A stretch of DNA of 64,000 nucleotides from Dimorphilus gyrociliatus (GCA_904063045.1 CAJFCJ010000058.1:1-64000), one strand, 5' to 3'; positions 1 through 12,157 are shown, counted from the stretch's first letter. Made by a program: numbers and translations. The notes: generated by a model not told the origin, from the sequence alone.

Positions 1-221
1 AACAATGCTGTAGAGGAAAATATTGCAATAATTGGAAATTGAAATCAATATCTGGAAAAGACAGCATCAATTCTATATCTAATTATATGTATTTTGTGAC
101 TTTCTTAGTCTACTCTGTTGTAGTAAAATTATAAGAATTTCTTACTTGTTGTTACAATAAAGCACTCACACAAATAAAGCCTATTTTTTGTCTATTAAGG
201 AATATAGTAATATTCATAAAG

Positions 222-1262
222 AATGGAACACCTCGTTGAATGTGACTACCCTCTTTTTTATTCTATACACCATTTCTTGATATACTACTTGATAACAACC
301 CTAGTTGTTCTTTTAAAAGCTCAAATAGCATTTTTTTTATTTTTTTACACAATTCATCCTCAGATTCAAATTGTGGACCATCATATACCAGGTTTTTGGT
401 GAGGCGCCACATGTTCTCAATTGGGCTGAGATTGGGGCTCTTTGTTGGCCAATCAAGAGGGTAGAAGAACATCTTCCACAATAAAACAGCTTTAATTGTC
501 ACCATTAAATTTTTTCTTTATCCTCCATAGCTCAAATATTCCATCAGATGTTACGAGCCTCCAGATCATTTCTCCACGTCTGCCCATATTTTTTGTCATC
601 CTGAAGTCTTTTCCTCCATCTTTGGTCTGAGTACAAATATCACCTGGCCAACTCAGTGAGAATCTAGCCTCATCAGTGAATATTACTTTAAACCAGTCTA
701 GATTATCACTGATCATCTTGAGACAGAAATTGTTTCTTCTCTTGCAATTGCTGTTTGTGAGATCAGGTCTTTGTCTAACTCACTTATAACTAAAATTTTG
801 TTTTTTCAGCTCCCTCTGAATGTTTAATAGGCTAACATCTACATCTAACTCTTAAAATTTTTCTTGCTGTCACCCTCTGCTTAATTATTTTCATTTTCTG
901 TATAGCCCCTTTCATCCTGCCTATCTATCTCTCTGTAAATTTTTTTGGACAACCCCTATTCTCCTCTTCTGGTGGTTTATAACTTAAAATATTGCTAATA
1001 GAAGAGGGTGCCATTCCTAAAGCTCTTGCTATGGCCTCTAGTTTTCCTAATTCATTATATTTCCTGAATACAAGATCCCTAATGTCTTTACTCTACATGA
1101 TATTTAAATAAATACAATAAAAATAGACTAATATAATTAAAATTAACAATTCATTGATAAACTTAGCTTAGAGAGTGAAATAAGTCTAAAAAAATGTTTT
1201 TTAAGACATCTATTTGAATGCCAAACCAGATGTCAAGTGAGTGTTCCAATAATTATGTAGTG
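222..1262 (-). mobile_element. Tc1/mariner-like element, decayed
   Basis: This is a broken DDE transposase on the minus strand. Positions 492-716 encode the first catalytic block (VIFTDEARFSLSW, with the first Asp). Positions 263-505, in another frame, encode the typical Tc1 block DWPTKSPNLSPIENMW. The N-terminal part (about 717-1100) is recognisable only as AT-rich residue. The right end reads GTGTTCCAATAATTATG and the left end GGAACACCTCGTTGA. Read inverted they share GGAACAC plus TTGA, so I take them as worn terminal inverted repeats. At least one frameshift separates the two transposase blocks, so the copy is dead. Confidence 0.75.
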
Positions 1263-1728
1263 TGGCCAAATAAAGAAAAAATTGATGAAAATGACCAAAA
1301 ATACTTTGCTTGTAATATTCATAAATATTAGTGTTAACATTTCTTCTATTTTTTTAATATTACGAAAATACAAATCTTTTTGATATAAATTAAACCAAAA
1401 AAACTACTTTGCAGCAAACAAACAATTTTAATCATTAATTAAAACTTAGCCTATAAAAATTTACAGTGTCCATTTTTTTTTAAAGTTTACTTAAAATGGA
1501 AAATTGTGTAGACAGGTAAAACACATAACTTATGAATTAACCTAAAGATAAATATAAATATCTTATCGTTATTTGATTCATAAAGTATTATACATTAATC
1601 ACTTAAAAAATTAAAAACGCCTGGATCAATTCCAGAATTTAGAATTTGTTTGTTTTATATAGATATCTATTCTTTGCTTAAAACAGAGCAGAAGATATTA
1701 CGTGCTTTTACAATTAATTCTAATAAAA

Positions 1729-3238
1729 ATGAAATTCTTATTTGTTTTTTTGGCTTTCTTAAAACCAATCATTTCAGTCCCAACAGATGGTTTGTTTTTT
1801 GTTTTTCATTTTCTTTAAGACAGTTTTTGAGTGAGTATATTTTTCAGTTTGTTTTACGGAAATACTACAAAATAAAGTGTTTCAAGGCGGCGTCGAATTA
1901 GGCAACTTCCAAGACATATCCCTGTCAGAGTGTAAAAAAAAATGTATTGATAACTCTGCTTGCAAGTAAAATAATATTTATTTCTTTCATAAATGTTTTA
2001 TTGACGATTCCATTTTGGAACGAAAATTTACACTCTTTTAGATCTTTTGACTACAACGCGGTTGCTAATACATGCTTTCTTAAAAGATTCAACAGATATG
2101 GAAGTACTGGAACAATTAATTCAGGACCAAATTTTAATCATTATGGACCTAAAAATGGAATTTGCGGTAAGTCATGAAAATCAAAGAAAGGTTGGGGGAT
2201 GTGTCCATTTATGGTTTCGTTTTTATAGATGAGGCTATCAATCCAAAAAGATGTTCTCAAATTTTGAATAAAAAATGTGGTTCTGATTCAACAACAGAAG
2301 TCGAGTGTAAACTCTTTGGTTGTTGTTATCTAAACGGGAAGTGTTTCTATGACAACACAGCAATGGCCGGATTTGTACAAATCAGAAAGAATTCAAATTT
2401 TCAAACATTCTATAATATTATTATTTCTATAAATGTTAAGGAATGTACAAGACACTGTCTATCTTCTTCTCAATGCAGATGCTTTGAATATGACTTTAAG
2501 AGGACTGTCTGCACTCTGAGCAAAGAGGCTTGCAATGCTCAAAATGATTCAGAAACCATATCTTCGTATGAAAGAATTGGGTTTTCATCATTAACCTGCT
2601 ACAATGCTGATTGTGGGCATCTGGATCAATTCAACAAAACTGATCTATACGAATGCAAAACTGACTGTGAAGTACAATCAAATTGTGAATTTATAATCTA
2701 CGCTGGTGATAATAGGGAGAAAAAATGTACTCACCTCCCATCTAGTAACTGTGACTTTTCGGATTCAAAGAGGAGATTTGCATACATGAATAGTTGCGTT
2801 CTTGGGCCAGTGTTCAAAGATGTCTATCAACAGAATGATAACAAATTACTTCAAATTACTGACCAACAAAGTGAAAACACTTGTATTGATGTCAAAGCTG
2901 ATGAAGATTTTAGTTTAAGAATTCCATGGCCATCTGTTTCTACAATTAGTCCAAACTTTAAGCTGAACATTTTTGGTGAAAATCTTCATAAATGTATTGA
3001 TTTAAAGAATAGCCTTCCACCCGTTGGAGTTTTAGCCTATATTCCATTGGATTATCAGAATGATCCTATTTTTATAGGGAACTTTTTAAGCTGCCAATTA
3101 CTGAACGGCGATGACAATACAGTTTGTGAGTACTTTTGCAGTTGTCAAATGGACTATTGCCAATCAGTCTACATTAAAGCAATTACAAACACAAACAATA
3201 ACATGAAAATATGTCATTACACAGTCGTACAATTGTAA
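1729..3238 (+). CDS. Secreted PAN/apple - trefoil - PAN - F5/8C-like protein
   Basis: Four-exon gene: 1729-1789, 1848-1965, 2042-2166, 2229-3238. All introns are GT...AG (58-76 bp), phases agree, and the product is 437 aa. The start is the ATG of MKFLFVFLAFLKPIIS, a clean signal peptide. Exons 2-3 form a PAN/apple module (residues ~22-100; LSECKKKCIDNSACKSFDY). Exon 4 opens with a P-type trefoil domain (~110-140; six Cys including GCCYLNGKC). Two more Cys-rich PAN-like modules follow (NVKECTRHCLSSSQCRCFEY and LYECKTDCEVQSNC). The C-terminus (TCID... CHYTVVQL) resembles the module ending the genes at 44.6 and 46.8 kb. The role is unknown; lectin-like or adhesive secreted proteins are typical of these domains. 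A decayed copy lies at 17.7-18.6 kb. Confidence 0.82.
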
Positions 3239-3257
3239 AATATAGTTGGGACCGGTC

Positions 3258-3443
3258 GAAAACGCCATAAATGAAATATTTAAAGGTCAGATTTCAGTCT
3301 GGGAAATGGTTAGGAGAATAAGATAGCTATTAATATGTACTTAGGAGGATCCCATCTAAGGGTTAGGGGCATTGAAAACAGTTTGGACAAAAACAAGGGC
3401 TAGGTTAGGGTTAGGGTAAAAGCATAGATTTATGGCCGTTTTC
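3258..3443 (+). repeat. MITE-like repeat copy 1, TTAGGG-like core
   Basis: The ends are inverted: GAAAACGCCATAAAT at 3258 and ATTTATGGCCGTTTTC at 3428-3443. The interior holds AAATGGTTAGGAG, TCCCATCTAAGGGTTAGGGGC and GTTAGGGTTAGGGTAAAAGCA. A near-identical copy in the opposite orientation lies at 41331-41525. There is no coding potential. Confidence 0.75.
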
Positions 3444-4157
3444 TACCACATTCAGTATCGCTTACCAGTTTTTATTTCCTCTGTAAACAAATAAAACTAA
3501 TTTTCAGTATCATAATTTGCTGTATCAATATTTTTGTATTTCGTGAAATGTAAGATATTTACAGTTAGAGAAAAAAACAAAACAAGGAATTTAGATTATA
3601 AAAAATTTGTATCTATAAATTCAACAACTGATTATCCATCGTCGGTCTATTCATCCATTTTCTTGTTTTATCAGAAGTTTTGTATCCACAGTGCTAATCA
3701 ATGAATAATAACCAAAGTTTAATTTAGGCTGTCAATATTTTTTTTTCAACAATGTTAGGTGAAAAACTTTTAGCAGATGTAAAATATGCTTATGATTTAT
3801 AATTGGCCTTTTCAATTCAAAGTTTCTTTTTTACAGATTTCAAAAACTGAATCATAAACAGGTTTAAGAAGGCAGCGATTTCTTATACTTCTATCAACAG
3901 GTTGCTAAAAACAAGCTCCTTTCAGCTGATTCTTAGAATGAGTTCGCCCAAATAGATTTTTTGAATACATCAAATATTCATTGATTTTTTTCCTTTGGTG
4001 TTTTGCACCTATCATATAAACAGTTTTAGGTGTTAAGCATGACTAACTAGTGTGAGACAGTCTAAAAATTTGGAATCGGAAACTATAAAGTGAAAAAGGC
4101 CAGTGTATATAAACAAGTATGGTGTAAGTATGGACAGAAATCAATTCTTTGTAAGGT
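3444..4157. other. Intergenic, nothing recognised
   Basis: AT-rich sequence with short poly-T and poly-A runs. I see no exon, RNA gene or repeat. The last ~60 bases may hold the promoter and leader of the next gene, but I see no convincing TATA element. Confidence 0.4.
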
Positions 4158-4532
4158 GTGGGTGAAATCATGAAAAGCGTATATTTCTTATCTTTGCTTT
4201 TTACTCTTCTAAATCTGGATGGAATTTTTGGTCAAGTTCTTATCAATGAATTGAATATTGATGACAAATGGATCGAACTTCGAAATACCCAAGCAACTCC
4301 TTTCAATCTTGGTACAGAACAATTAGGCTTGTATGTTTATGAGCTGGGTACAACGAGGGTTTCTTCAATTGGACTTTCGGGAATAATTCCTTTAAACGGC
4401 CTAATCAAATTTGATATTAATGGAGCAAAAAAGAGAAGGAGGAAGAGAAGTCCTGGTGGTTCTATTAACTTGGATATATTAGCTGATAGGGCTAAACATA
4501 TATCTTTTTACAAAAGTCAGTATTTCCTATAA
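4158..4532 (+). CDS. Small secreted protein with lamin-tail-like domain, possibly truncated
   Basis: A single exon of 124 aa. The better start is probably the second Met (4170), giving the signal peptide MKSVYFLSLLFTLLNLDGIFG. The body begins VLINELNIDDKWIELRN, which fits the start of a lamin-tail (LTD) beta-sandwich; secreted LTD proteins exist in invertebrates. After about 80 residues comes a basic run, KKRRRKRS, that resembles a proprotein-convertase site. The frame stops 16 bp before the tandem terminal repeats of the MULE at 4549. The real 3' end may therefore have been lost to that insertion, with AAA|GTCAGT as a possible donor. The domain call is inferred from one motif. Confidence 0.5.
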   Translation: MGEIMKSVYFLSLLFTLLNLDGIFGQVLINELNIDDKWIELRNTQATPFNLGTEQLGLYVYELGTTRVSSIGLSGIIPLNGLIKFDINGAKKRRRKRSPGGSINLDILADRAKHISFYKSQYFL

Positions 4533-4548
4533 GCTAAAGGTGGGGTCA

Positions 4549-4603
4549 GGACATTTCGGCCCACTTTTGGACATTTCGGCCCACTTTTGGACATTTCGGC
4601 CCA
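4549..4603. repeat. Three tandem copies of a 20-bp MULE terminal unit
   Basis: The motif GGACATTTCGGCCCA recurs at 4549, 4569 and 4589 with an exact 20-base period. It sits on the 3' side of the decayed minus-strand transposase. I find no inverted partner (TGGGCCGAAATGTCC) downstream as far as 7.4 kb, so the other end appears to be lost. Confidence 0.8.
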
Positions 4604-4797
4604 TTCTAAGGTAGTCATACTAAAGGCATTGTGTCTCACTTGAAGATAGGTTTAGTACTTATGAATTGATAAATATGACAAATATAATTTTTATTTTGTG
4701 AACAATTATGTTTATTTTTTTAATATAAAAAACAATTTACAAATAGTAAGGAGTGTTAAGTTTAATAACTAAAATGCAGAACAAGAAATAACAAATT

Positions 4798-6800
4798 TTA
4801 ACAGATATTTAAATCAACAAGTCTATCCAATAATTCATCCAAACTCAATTCTCTTTTTTCAAATTTACTCCACAACTGGAATATTTTAAATTCTAAATCT
4901 TTATACTTCTTCTGTATTTTTCTCAACTTTTTTTCAGACAATAACTTTTCAAAGATCTCTACTAATTTGGCTTCTCTTCTCAATTCTTTTATTAGAGAAT
5001 AAAAGTTCTCATCCATTTTCAAATTTTTGTTGAGTCTGGAATGCCATGCCTCAACATGATTGTTTGTTCTCATAATTAATTGATAAACAGATCAGAATTG
5101 AGGAGGCCAAGTACTGCTTTTAATGAATGTTACTTCTATATATTCAAGCAAATCTAAACAATTTCTTTTCACAAAGTTCTTCTTTTAGTTGGACAAACTT
5201 TTGTTCAATAAAATTTGAAGACAGATACACATCAATTTTCATAACATTTTTCCTTTGTACCCATTTTCTTTATAATCAGTCATGTATCCAAGTTTCTAAT
5301 AAAATAAGTATTTAATTATTTTCTTTATATGATTGTTTAATCTACCTGAATGTTACTCAAAACTGCTTGTTTGAAATGAAAAGAGCATCCTTGAAGGTCA
5401 GAATTGGGAAATTGCTCTTTAAGTGCCATCCATATAGCCTTTTCAAAATCAAGCACAAATTTTCTGGGAGTTTTATCATTGATTAATTTTCTTATCTCCT
5501 ATTTTCAAATGAAAAATGATAAATTAAAAGTGATTAAAATGCTGAAATATCTCAAACCTGAAGTACAGCAATATAACAGCTTTTCTTCTTGCTACTCATC
5601 AGAACATAGACCAATGGAACCTGTTGATATTCATCATGTTTTTTCAAGAATCCATGAATTGAAAACAGTTGATAAAATGGATCTCTGACAACTTTAAAAT
5701 TGCATCAATGAACCAAATTTTACAACATTCCAGTAATTCTATTTGATGATTTGTGCCAAATATAATACAATGATTTTTCTTTTCTTTTATATCTCTCAAT
5801 AAGAAATCAATTGGAATTTCATCCAGATTTATTTCAAAATCTAAATGTCTTGGATGCTTTGGTCTTTTACTCTCTTTATATCTAGAAGCTTTTCTTCTTA
5901 ATGATTCTAGTTCTGGCAAGTCTTCAATACTATCTTTAAATTTAAGGATAATATCTTCTGCTATTCTTTTACCAGTTTTTCCATTGTCACCAGTTGCCAT
6001 TTCTTTCAAGTCCATTCTTGATTGAAGAACACTTTCTATGTTTTTATGCAATTTATGAAGATGATTTTCATTTTTGACAATGAACTTTGATCCCTTTTAT
6101 AATATGTATGCAGGACAAGGAGCTTTGGCATATCTCTGAGTACATCTCCAGGTGATTGAACTTTCAGTTTTTCTTTTTACTGAATATGAACAGTTTTTGT
6201 GTAGAAGTAAGTCTTTATTTTTTGTACTTCCACCTACAACTATTTTGAAATCATTTCTTTCTGTTTCCATGATGTTATACTGCTTATCCATCTCAAATGA
6301 AGTTTCATCACTTATATCAACTCTCTTTGCCATGTCTTGTCCATCTTCAGGAAAGTTCAACTCTTTTTCATTGTTTTGTGATTCAGGTGAATTGAAGTCA
6401 AAGGAAAGTCTTAACTGTTAAAATTTATGGTGAAATAATAATATCTTTGAACAAATGAAATTACCTGATTTGTTTTCGTTTCACTTGTATTATTCATTGA
6501 TGATTCTAAATTAACAACAATTTCATCATATTCTGGATGAATTTTACTCTGACAATAATGATCTATTTTCTTTAATTTAATAAATAATTTTTGTTTGCTG
6601 ACATCATGACAATCAGGACAATAATCTGCATCTTAATATATAGGTGATATAGCATTATACCTGAGAAAGTTAGAGAGTTTACTTACATTTTGAACACTTT
6701 GTATGATAAAAATGTCTGCACAACTTGCATCTGAATTTTCTTTGTGTCCAATGAAATCTTAATCCACACTTCCAACAGTTTTTCAAATTCATGTTATAAT
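4798..6800 (-). pseudogene. MULE transposase with FLYWCH finger, frameshifted copy 1
   Basis: This gene is split by introns and homologous along its length to the element at 9.8-12.4 kb. In gene order it has a zinc-finger leader (~6700-6800, HFYHTKC-type), a FLYWCH-type finger (6097-6360, ITWRCTQRYAKAPCPA), a middle region (5700-6051, KIWFIDAILK containing the first catalytic Asp), and a C-terminus (4798-5073, RTNNHVEAWHSR containing the catalytic Glu). Just after the first Asp the frame breaks near 5690, and the homologous sequence continues in another frame (LFSIHGFLKKHDEYQQV). The copy is therefore inactive. FLYWCH fingers are a known companion of animal MULE transposases. Confidence 0.75.
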
Positions 6801-7440
6801 TTCTATTGAAGCTTCTATGATAAATGAAGAAAAGAAATATGCTTTCTACTTTTTCTCAAAACAGGAAAAGGAAATTGTAAAGCAATGTAAAATATACTTC
6901 AGAAATAAGGAAAACTGGTGTCCATTATTCTGAAAATATTTTATATCTGGAATTACTATATTAAAATTCTAATACAATATATGATATTAAGGAATGAAGG
7001 TTTTAATACATCAATACTTTATTGATATTATGGTAATTTTAATACCGGCCTCTAAAGATAAGCCTATATTTTATTCCAGACCTAAGACGGTATATTTGCA
7101 TTCAGGATAGTTATAAATATAACAATATTATATTTTACTTGTCCAACTTGATGCATTAAAAGCAAAGCTTCAAAAATTTTTAAACTGAACTAGTTTTGAA
7201 TGTTTTTCTATTATTCATTTATTCAATTGAGCCTGTTCAATAGCTTTCATTGAAAGCAATTCTGCGGCTAAATTCAATACAATAGGAAACAGAGTAAAAG
7301 AATATCACATATCTGAATTGGCTGTGGGCGAAGTTACATCTTGAGAATGTGAGCGTAGAAAATGTACTCATTCAAGCTCATATCCTACCACATGAATGAA
7401 AAATTTAAATTTGAAACGACAGTAGCTAAACTATACAACT
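6801..7440. other. Intergenic, nothing recognised
   Basis: AT-rich. I looked for the missing right end of the 4.5-6.8 kb MULE here and did not find it. Confidence 0.4.
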
Positions 7441-7556
7441 AGATTTTGGATTGAGAAATGGTTAGGAAGAAGATAGTAATGGAAAAGGTTAGATACAGCT
7501 AAGGGCTGGGTTAGGGTTAGGGTAAAAGCACTCATTTGTGAACGTTTTCTGTTGCA
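7441..7556 (+). repeat. MITE-like repeat, partial copy
   Basis: Carries the family core (GAGAAATGGTTAGGAAG, GGGTTAGGGTTAGGGTAAAAGCA) and the right end ATTTGTGAACGTTTTCTG. The left end is worn; a possible match is GTAGAAAATGTACTCAT near 7356. Confidence 0.6.
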
Positions 7557-7596
7557 TCCCTATACAACATTCCTATAGTGAAGTGTTAAGGGTTCT

Positions 7597-8658
7597 TTAA
7601 TTTGGTGTAGCTACATTGTTTAATGGCAGAGTTTTGATTATTGAAATGTTACTTTGAAACTGATTTCTCTTGAACAATGATAAGAATTCATTTCTGAATT
7701 TTCTACCACTTAAACAATAAAAATAAAAATTAAATGAGCTGTTAGATACGGTGAGAAAATCAGTGAGGAGAGCTCCCTTTTTCAAGAAGGCAACATCGTT
7801 CATTGTAGGATTTCTTACATAATATCTTACATATATCAATAGTGCCGTAGTTGGTATGGAAGTCAGAATAAAATAAGACGAAATAAGGAGAAGGATAATT
7901 GACGAGTTTTGACGTTTGCTCTTGCTCTCTTCCTTAGCATTTATTGATGATGTAAGATTCTTTCTCCTTCGACTGGCCAATAACAGAGCTCTGTATATTA
8001 GTATATTTGTCCAGAGAAGAATAATTCCAGGAATGTAAAACATAAAAATGCTCTCCAGTGTTGGTGTAATATTTCTAAAATAATTTACCCAGAAGGCACT
8101 GCTAGGCTTACAGAAGAATAATCCGGAATTCTTCTTCAATGGATTATCGATAATCGTTATATCATTAATCACAAAAAAGAATATAGAATAGCCTGCAATT
8201 GAGACGAGTATTATTGCCATAATTATGCAAATTGTTTGTTTCTTCAATGATAAAGTTGTTGTCTTTATGGGAAAGAAGATAAAGAGACTTCTATCAATAG
8301 TCATTGCGCAGAGTATTAGAGCACTGGATTGCCGAGTCATCTTGCCAAATGTATATTTTCCCCAACATGATAAATATAATATGTACCTTCGATTCTTAAA
8401 AATTCTTAATTCTATTGTATAGAACATATAGAAAGCGAGCCAAGAGATTAACACCATACTATCTGTAATCGCCAAACTCCTCAGATATATGGAAGTTGTT
8501 GTTCCACTCATACTACGCTTTCTGAAGACCAGAAAACTAAAAATATTTCCAAGCATGCCAATAACAAAACCAATTGCTGATATAACTCTGACACCAATGT
8601 ACCAATCCATGGTATCTGGTATTTCCGGAAATGCTGTATATATACTAGAATTGTTCAT
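7597..8658 (-). CDS. Class A (rhodopsin-like) GPCR, peptide-receptor-like
   Basis: An intronless 353-aa protein with seven hydrophobic segments. TM1 has the GN motif (IGMLGNIFSFLVF). TM2 has the conserved Asp (LAITDSMVL). The end of TM3 reads AMTIDRSLFIFFP, a DRY variant (DRS). The TM3 Cys (LSCWGK) and an ECL2 Cys (FFCKPSS) can form the usual disulfide. TM7 reads SSFNFYFYCLSGRKFR, a degraded NPxxY followed by a helix-8-like basic segment. N-terminal NNSS is an N-glycosylation site. The overall look is that of the FMRFamide/peptide-type orphan receptors expanded in lophotrochozoans. The ligand cannot be read from sequence. Confidence 0.85.
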   Translation of the reverse strand: MNNSSIYTAFPEIPDTMDWYIGVRVISAIGFVIGMLGNIFSFLVFRKRSMSGTTTSIYLRSLAITDSMVLISWLAFYMFYTIELRIFKNRRYILYLSCWGKYTFGKMTRQSSALILCAMTIDRSLFIFFPIKTTTLSLKKQTICIIMAIILVSIAGYSIFFFVINDITIIDNPLKKNSGLFFCKPSSAFWVNYFRNITPTLESIFMFYIPGIILLWTNILIYRALLLASRRRKNLTSSINAKEESKSKRQNSSIILLLISSYFILTSIPTTALLIYVRYYVRNPTMNDVAFLKKGALLTDFLTVSNSSFNFYFYCLSGRKFRNEFLSLFKRNQFQSNISIIKTLPLNNVATPN

Positions 8659-9792
8659 AGTTTCTTTTCTCTGTTACGTAAACCTTTACAAGTGCAGTTT
8701 ATGCAATAAACACTCGAAGTGATAGCAAACTAACACCACCTTCTAGAATCTCAATTATCAGTCTTCTTTTAAAGTATGTATTTTCAAAAGGCCAGATAAC
8801 AATTAGAAAAAAGAGAATCCTAGCAGTACCTTTTGTTTTGGAGCGTGTTGAGTGAAAATGATCAAGAATGTAGTTAACAATATATAATTACGATACTGTA
8901 CTCAATAAATAACCACAGTTTGTCAACATCTAAACCGTCCTAAGTGGTTGTCTCTCTTTTGAAAATATAATTATTAGGGAAGGAAATTTCCATTTTAGAA
9001 GAATAAAAATAAAGGAATAATAGGAAGGAAAAACTTGGAAAATACATAGAATGCTTTATAAACCTGTTGGTGCTGAAGAACTTACAGATTTAGGAAATTT
9101 GTTTTCCTATATGTTTCGATAAAATATAAAGGGAACAAATTAAGGGTTAGGGTTAGGGTAATTGGAAAAGCTTAGGCAAACATAATGGCTGAGGTAAATA
9201 ATAAAATTATTAAAAAAAAATACAAGATAAAAATAGGCCTTGTACAAAGATACAATATTGAAAATGATTTGATACACTCTAAGTAAATAGATAACAGGTT
9301 TAACCCTTTTTGAAGAGAAAATGGCTAAGGTAGGTAAACAAAGTTTTACGTGATTTCACTTGCACCTTGTCAAAAGCTGATTTCTTTCTGTACTTGCGCC
9401 TTATATTTAAATACAATAGCCTTTTTCGTCATATATATTCTGGTTTCATATTTTTGAAATTGTTTACCTAAGTCAGTCATACTAAACACATCACATTTTT
9501 TTAATAAGATCTTTTACATGTATTGTTTGAAAAATAGATTTTCTACGAAATCTACCTAGGCTTGTTAGGGTGAGGAGAGAGAGAGAGAGGGAGTGATCAG
9601 AGGGGGCGAGAGCTTTGTCAAACAACTTGGGAAATTAATAACTGATTTAGTCAGTAATATCTTTTTTAAAAATAGTCATACCCCTTCTACTCAAGTCATG
9701 TCTAAAACTTATGCTTAGAAAGAGAATGGTGGAAATTTCATTTTTTTTAATATACTGTATTCTTTGGCTTCATGCCAACATATTAGGCTTAG
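8659..9792. other. Intergenic with MITE fragment and GA-rich tract
   Basis: A fragment of the TTAGGG-core repeat lies at ~9143-9200 (AAGGGTTAGGGTTAGGGTAAT, followed by TTAGGCAAACATAATGGCTGAG). A short GAGAGA tract is at ~9576-9590. Nothing else was recognised. Confidence 0.5.
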
Positions 9793-9899
9793 GGTCAGAA
9801 CGCCCCTGGTCAGTACGCCCCAGGTCAGAACGCCCCAATTTTGGGTCAGAACGCCCCATTCTTGATTTCGAACGCCCCACTCATGAGTCAGAACGCCCC
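9793..9899. repeat. Left terminal array of the MULE (six motif units)
   Basis: Units start at about 9793, 9808, 9823, 9844, 9864 and 9885. The spacing is 15 bp for the outer units and ~21 bp for the inner ones. The shared core is AACGCCCC; unit 2 has GTACGCCCC. Confidence 0.85.
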
Positions 9900-10056
9900 A
9901 CTGATTTTTTAAGAATATAATATTTTTTAATGCTTTACTTATTAAATTAAAAAAAGTCAATTGAATATAAATTATATATGCATAATGTATTTTTTGTCTT
10001 AAAGTACAAAAGCTTAAACAAATATAATAAGTGATCACAAAAAAAGAAATAATTTT

Positions 10057-12157
10057 TCAAGCAATGTTCAAGTCAATTAAACCCTTTAAGAGATTATCTA
10101 AACTTAATTCTCTTTCTTCAAACTTCTTCCACAACTCAAAGATAATATCCTGCAAATCTTTATATTTATTCTTCTGATTCTGTCTCATTTTATTTTCCAC
10201 CAACATATCCTCATAAACTTCAATAAGGCTGCTTTCTCTATGAAGTTCAGTGATAAGAGTATAAAAGTTTTCATTGCTTTTCAAATTTTGATTGATTCTT
10301 GTATGCCAAGACTCTACATGATTATTTGTACGAACTATTAATTTATAAACTGACCAATTTTCTGGTTTCCAAATATTGCTTTCAATATAAGTAGATTCCA
10401 TATACTCAAGAAGATCAGCATATAAATTCAGTTCCAAAAGTTCCTCTTTAATTTGATAAAACTTTTGTTTGATGAATGATGCTGGTAAGTATGCTAGACA
10501 CATTAGTTTTCTTAACACATTTCCTTTATAACCTTTCATTTTATAGTCCTTGATGTATCCTAATTTCTAAAAAGAAAATTTGTATTTATTAATTTCTTAA
10601 TTTCACAAATTAAATCTGTAACAGAATTGTTATAATTACTTTAATTTACCTGTATGTTTTTAAGAATTGCTTGTTTAAAATGAAAAGCACATCCTTGTAG
10701 ATCAGAATCAACAAAAGCATTTTTTAAAGATATCCAAAGGGCTTTTTCAAAATCAAGAACAAACTTTTTTGGGCTTTTTCCATCTATTAAGATTTTTAAC
10801 TCCTTGTAAAGAAAAATATATCTTTAGAATTTTTACTCAAATATTTACTTTAGAAAGCCAACCTCAAATATCAATGAATAATGTTTCTTCTTCTTTCCTG
10901 TCATGAGGACAAACATTAAAGGAACTTGTTTATATTCACCTTCTTTTCTTATAAATCCATGAATTGTAAACAATTGGTAAAAAGGTTTTCTCACAATTTT
11001 AAATGTGGCATCAATAAACCATATCTTACAATGTTTCAATAATTTAATTTGATGGTCAGTTGCAAACATCATGTTTCAGCTTTTCTTCCCTTTTATATCT
11101 TTTAAGAAAAAATTATCTGGAATTTCATTTAAATTTAATTCAAACATAATGTTTTCTGGGTGCTTTGGTCTGGCACCTTCTCTGTATCTATTAGCAGATC
11201 TTTTCATGACATCAATGCTTGGAATATGAGAAATATCCTTTCTGAACTTCAGACTGATATCTTCTGCAATTCTTTTACCAGATTTGTCTTTATCAATAAT
11301 TGCAGCTTCCTTTAAATTTAACCTTGCTTCAATAATTTTTCTCATACCATTTTTCTCTCTTTTGTGAATGTGATTAGAATTTTTCAAAATGAACTTTAAA
11401 TCTTTTTGAATTACAGATGCAAGACATGGTGATTTTTTAGTTCTTTGACTACATTTCCAGGTAATGGCTGTTTCACTTGATCTTTTTAGAGTATAAGTAA
11501 AATTATTGTGAAGAAGAATATCTTTTCCTTTTCTGCTCCCATTCTTAAATATTTCAAAATCATGTTTTAAATTATCATTTAGACAAAGCTCTCTTGTATC
11601 ATTAAAAGAAGATTCATTATTTATATCAATTCTTCTTACAACTGGACTATTTTCTGTAACAATTTTAGCAGGTTGATGTTGATCTTCTCTTGAAATTCCA
11701 TCATTATCAATATCAATATCTTTATCACAACTCTCCATTCCATTATTCCCTGGAGTACTTGAAACATCAGGGAAATTAGATTCAAAGTCAAAAGGTAACC
11801 TCAGCTATAGTAAAACATTAAATAGTTTTTTTAACAGATATTTGTTAAATATTTTGTACCTGTTCAGAACTTGAACTTTCACAAACAGTTTCATTTCCAA
11901 ATACTTTTGAACATGTTGGTGATTTTTTGTTTTCCAGCTTTTTTATTTTAACAATTAGCTTTTTGTTTTTTATATTAAAACAGTCTATACAATAATCTGC
12001 ATCTGAGGAAATGGTTAAATAGAAAAGAAATATTAAAGAATAAAATCTTACTATTTGAACATTTAGCATGGTAAAAGTGCCTACATAATTTGCATCTAAA
12101 CTTCTTTTGAGTCCAATGAAACTTCTTCATACATTTCCAACAAGTTTTTAAATTCAT
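10057..12157 (-). pseudogene. MULE transposase: zinc finger + FLYWCH + DDE domain, one in-frame stop
   Basis: Exons from 5' to 3' on the minus strand are as follows. First, a leader with a C4HC3-like finger (from 12157; KTCWKCMKKF, CKLCRHFYHAKC). Next, a second Cys-rich exon (~11862-12003; DADYCIDCFN). Then a long exon (11076-~11803) with the FLYWCH finger (AITWKCSQRTKKSPCLA). Then 10845-11072 with the first catalytic Asp (KIWFIDATFK) and VPLMFVLMTGKKKKHYSL. Then ~10648-10803 with the second Asp (KKFVLDFEKALW) and the C..H motif GCAFHFKQAI. Last is 10057-~10568 with the catalytic Glu (RTNNHVESWHTR). The reading frame is continuous across 11076 except for one TGA codon, so a single nonsense mutation separates this copy from an open gene. 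The DDE order and C..H motif are those of Mutator-type transposases. Confidence 0.8.

Noticed and set aside
3400-3420. TTAGGG doublets as interstitial telomere or chromosome-end fusion
   Set aside because: Each doublet sits at the same place inside a defined repeat family with its own ends.
8225-8722. Plus-strand open stretches opposite the GPCR at 7.6-8.7 kb
   Set aside because: They are antisense shadows of a clear seven-TM protein.
11076-11078. In-frame TGA in the MULE transposase as a selenocysteine codon
   Set aside because: The position is not a redox or catalytic site, the related copy reads through with ordinary codons, and the element is otherwise typical of a decaying transposon.
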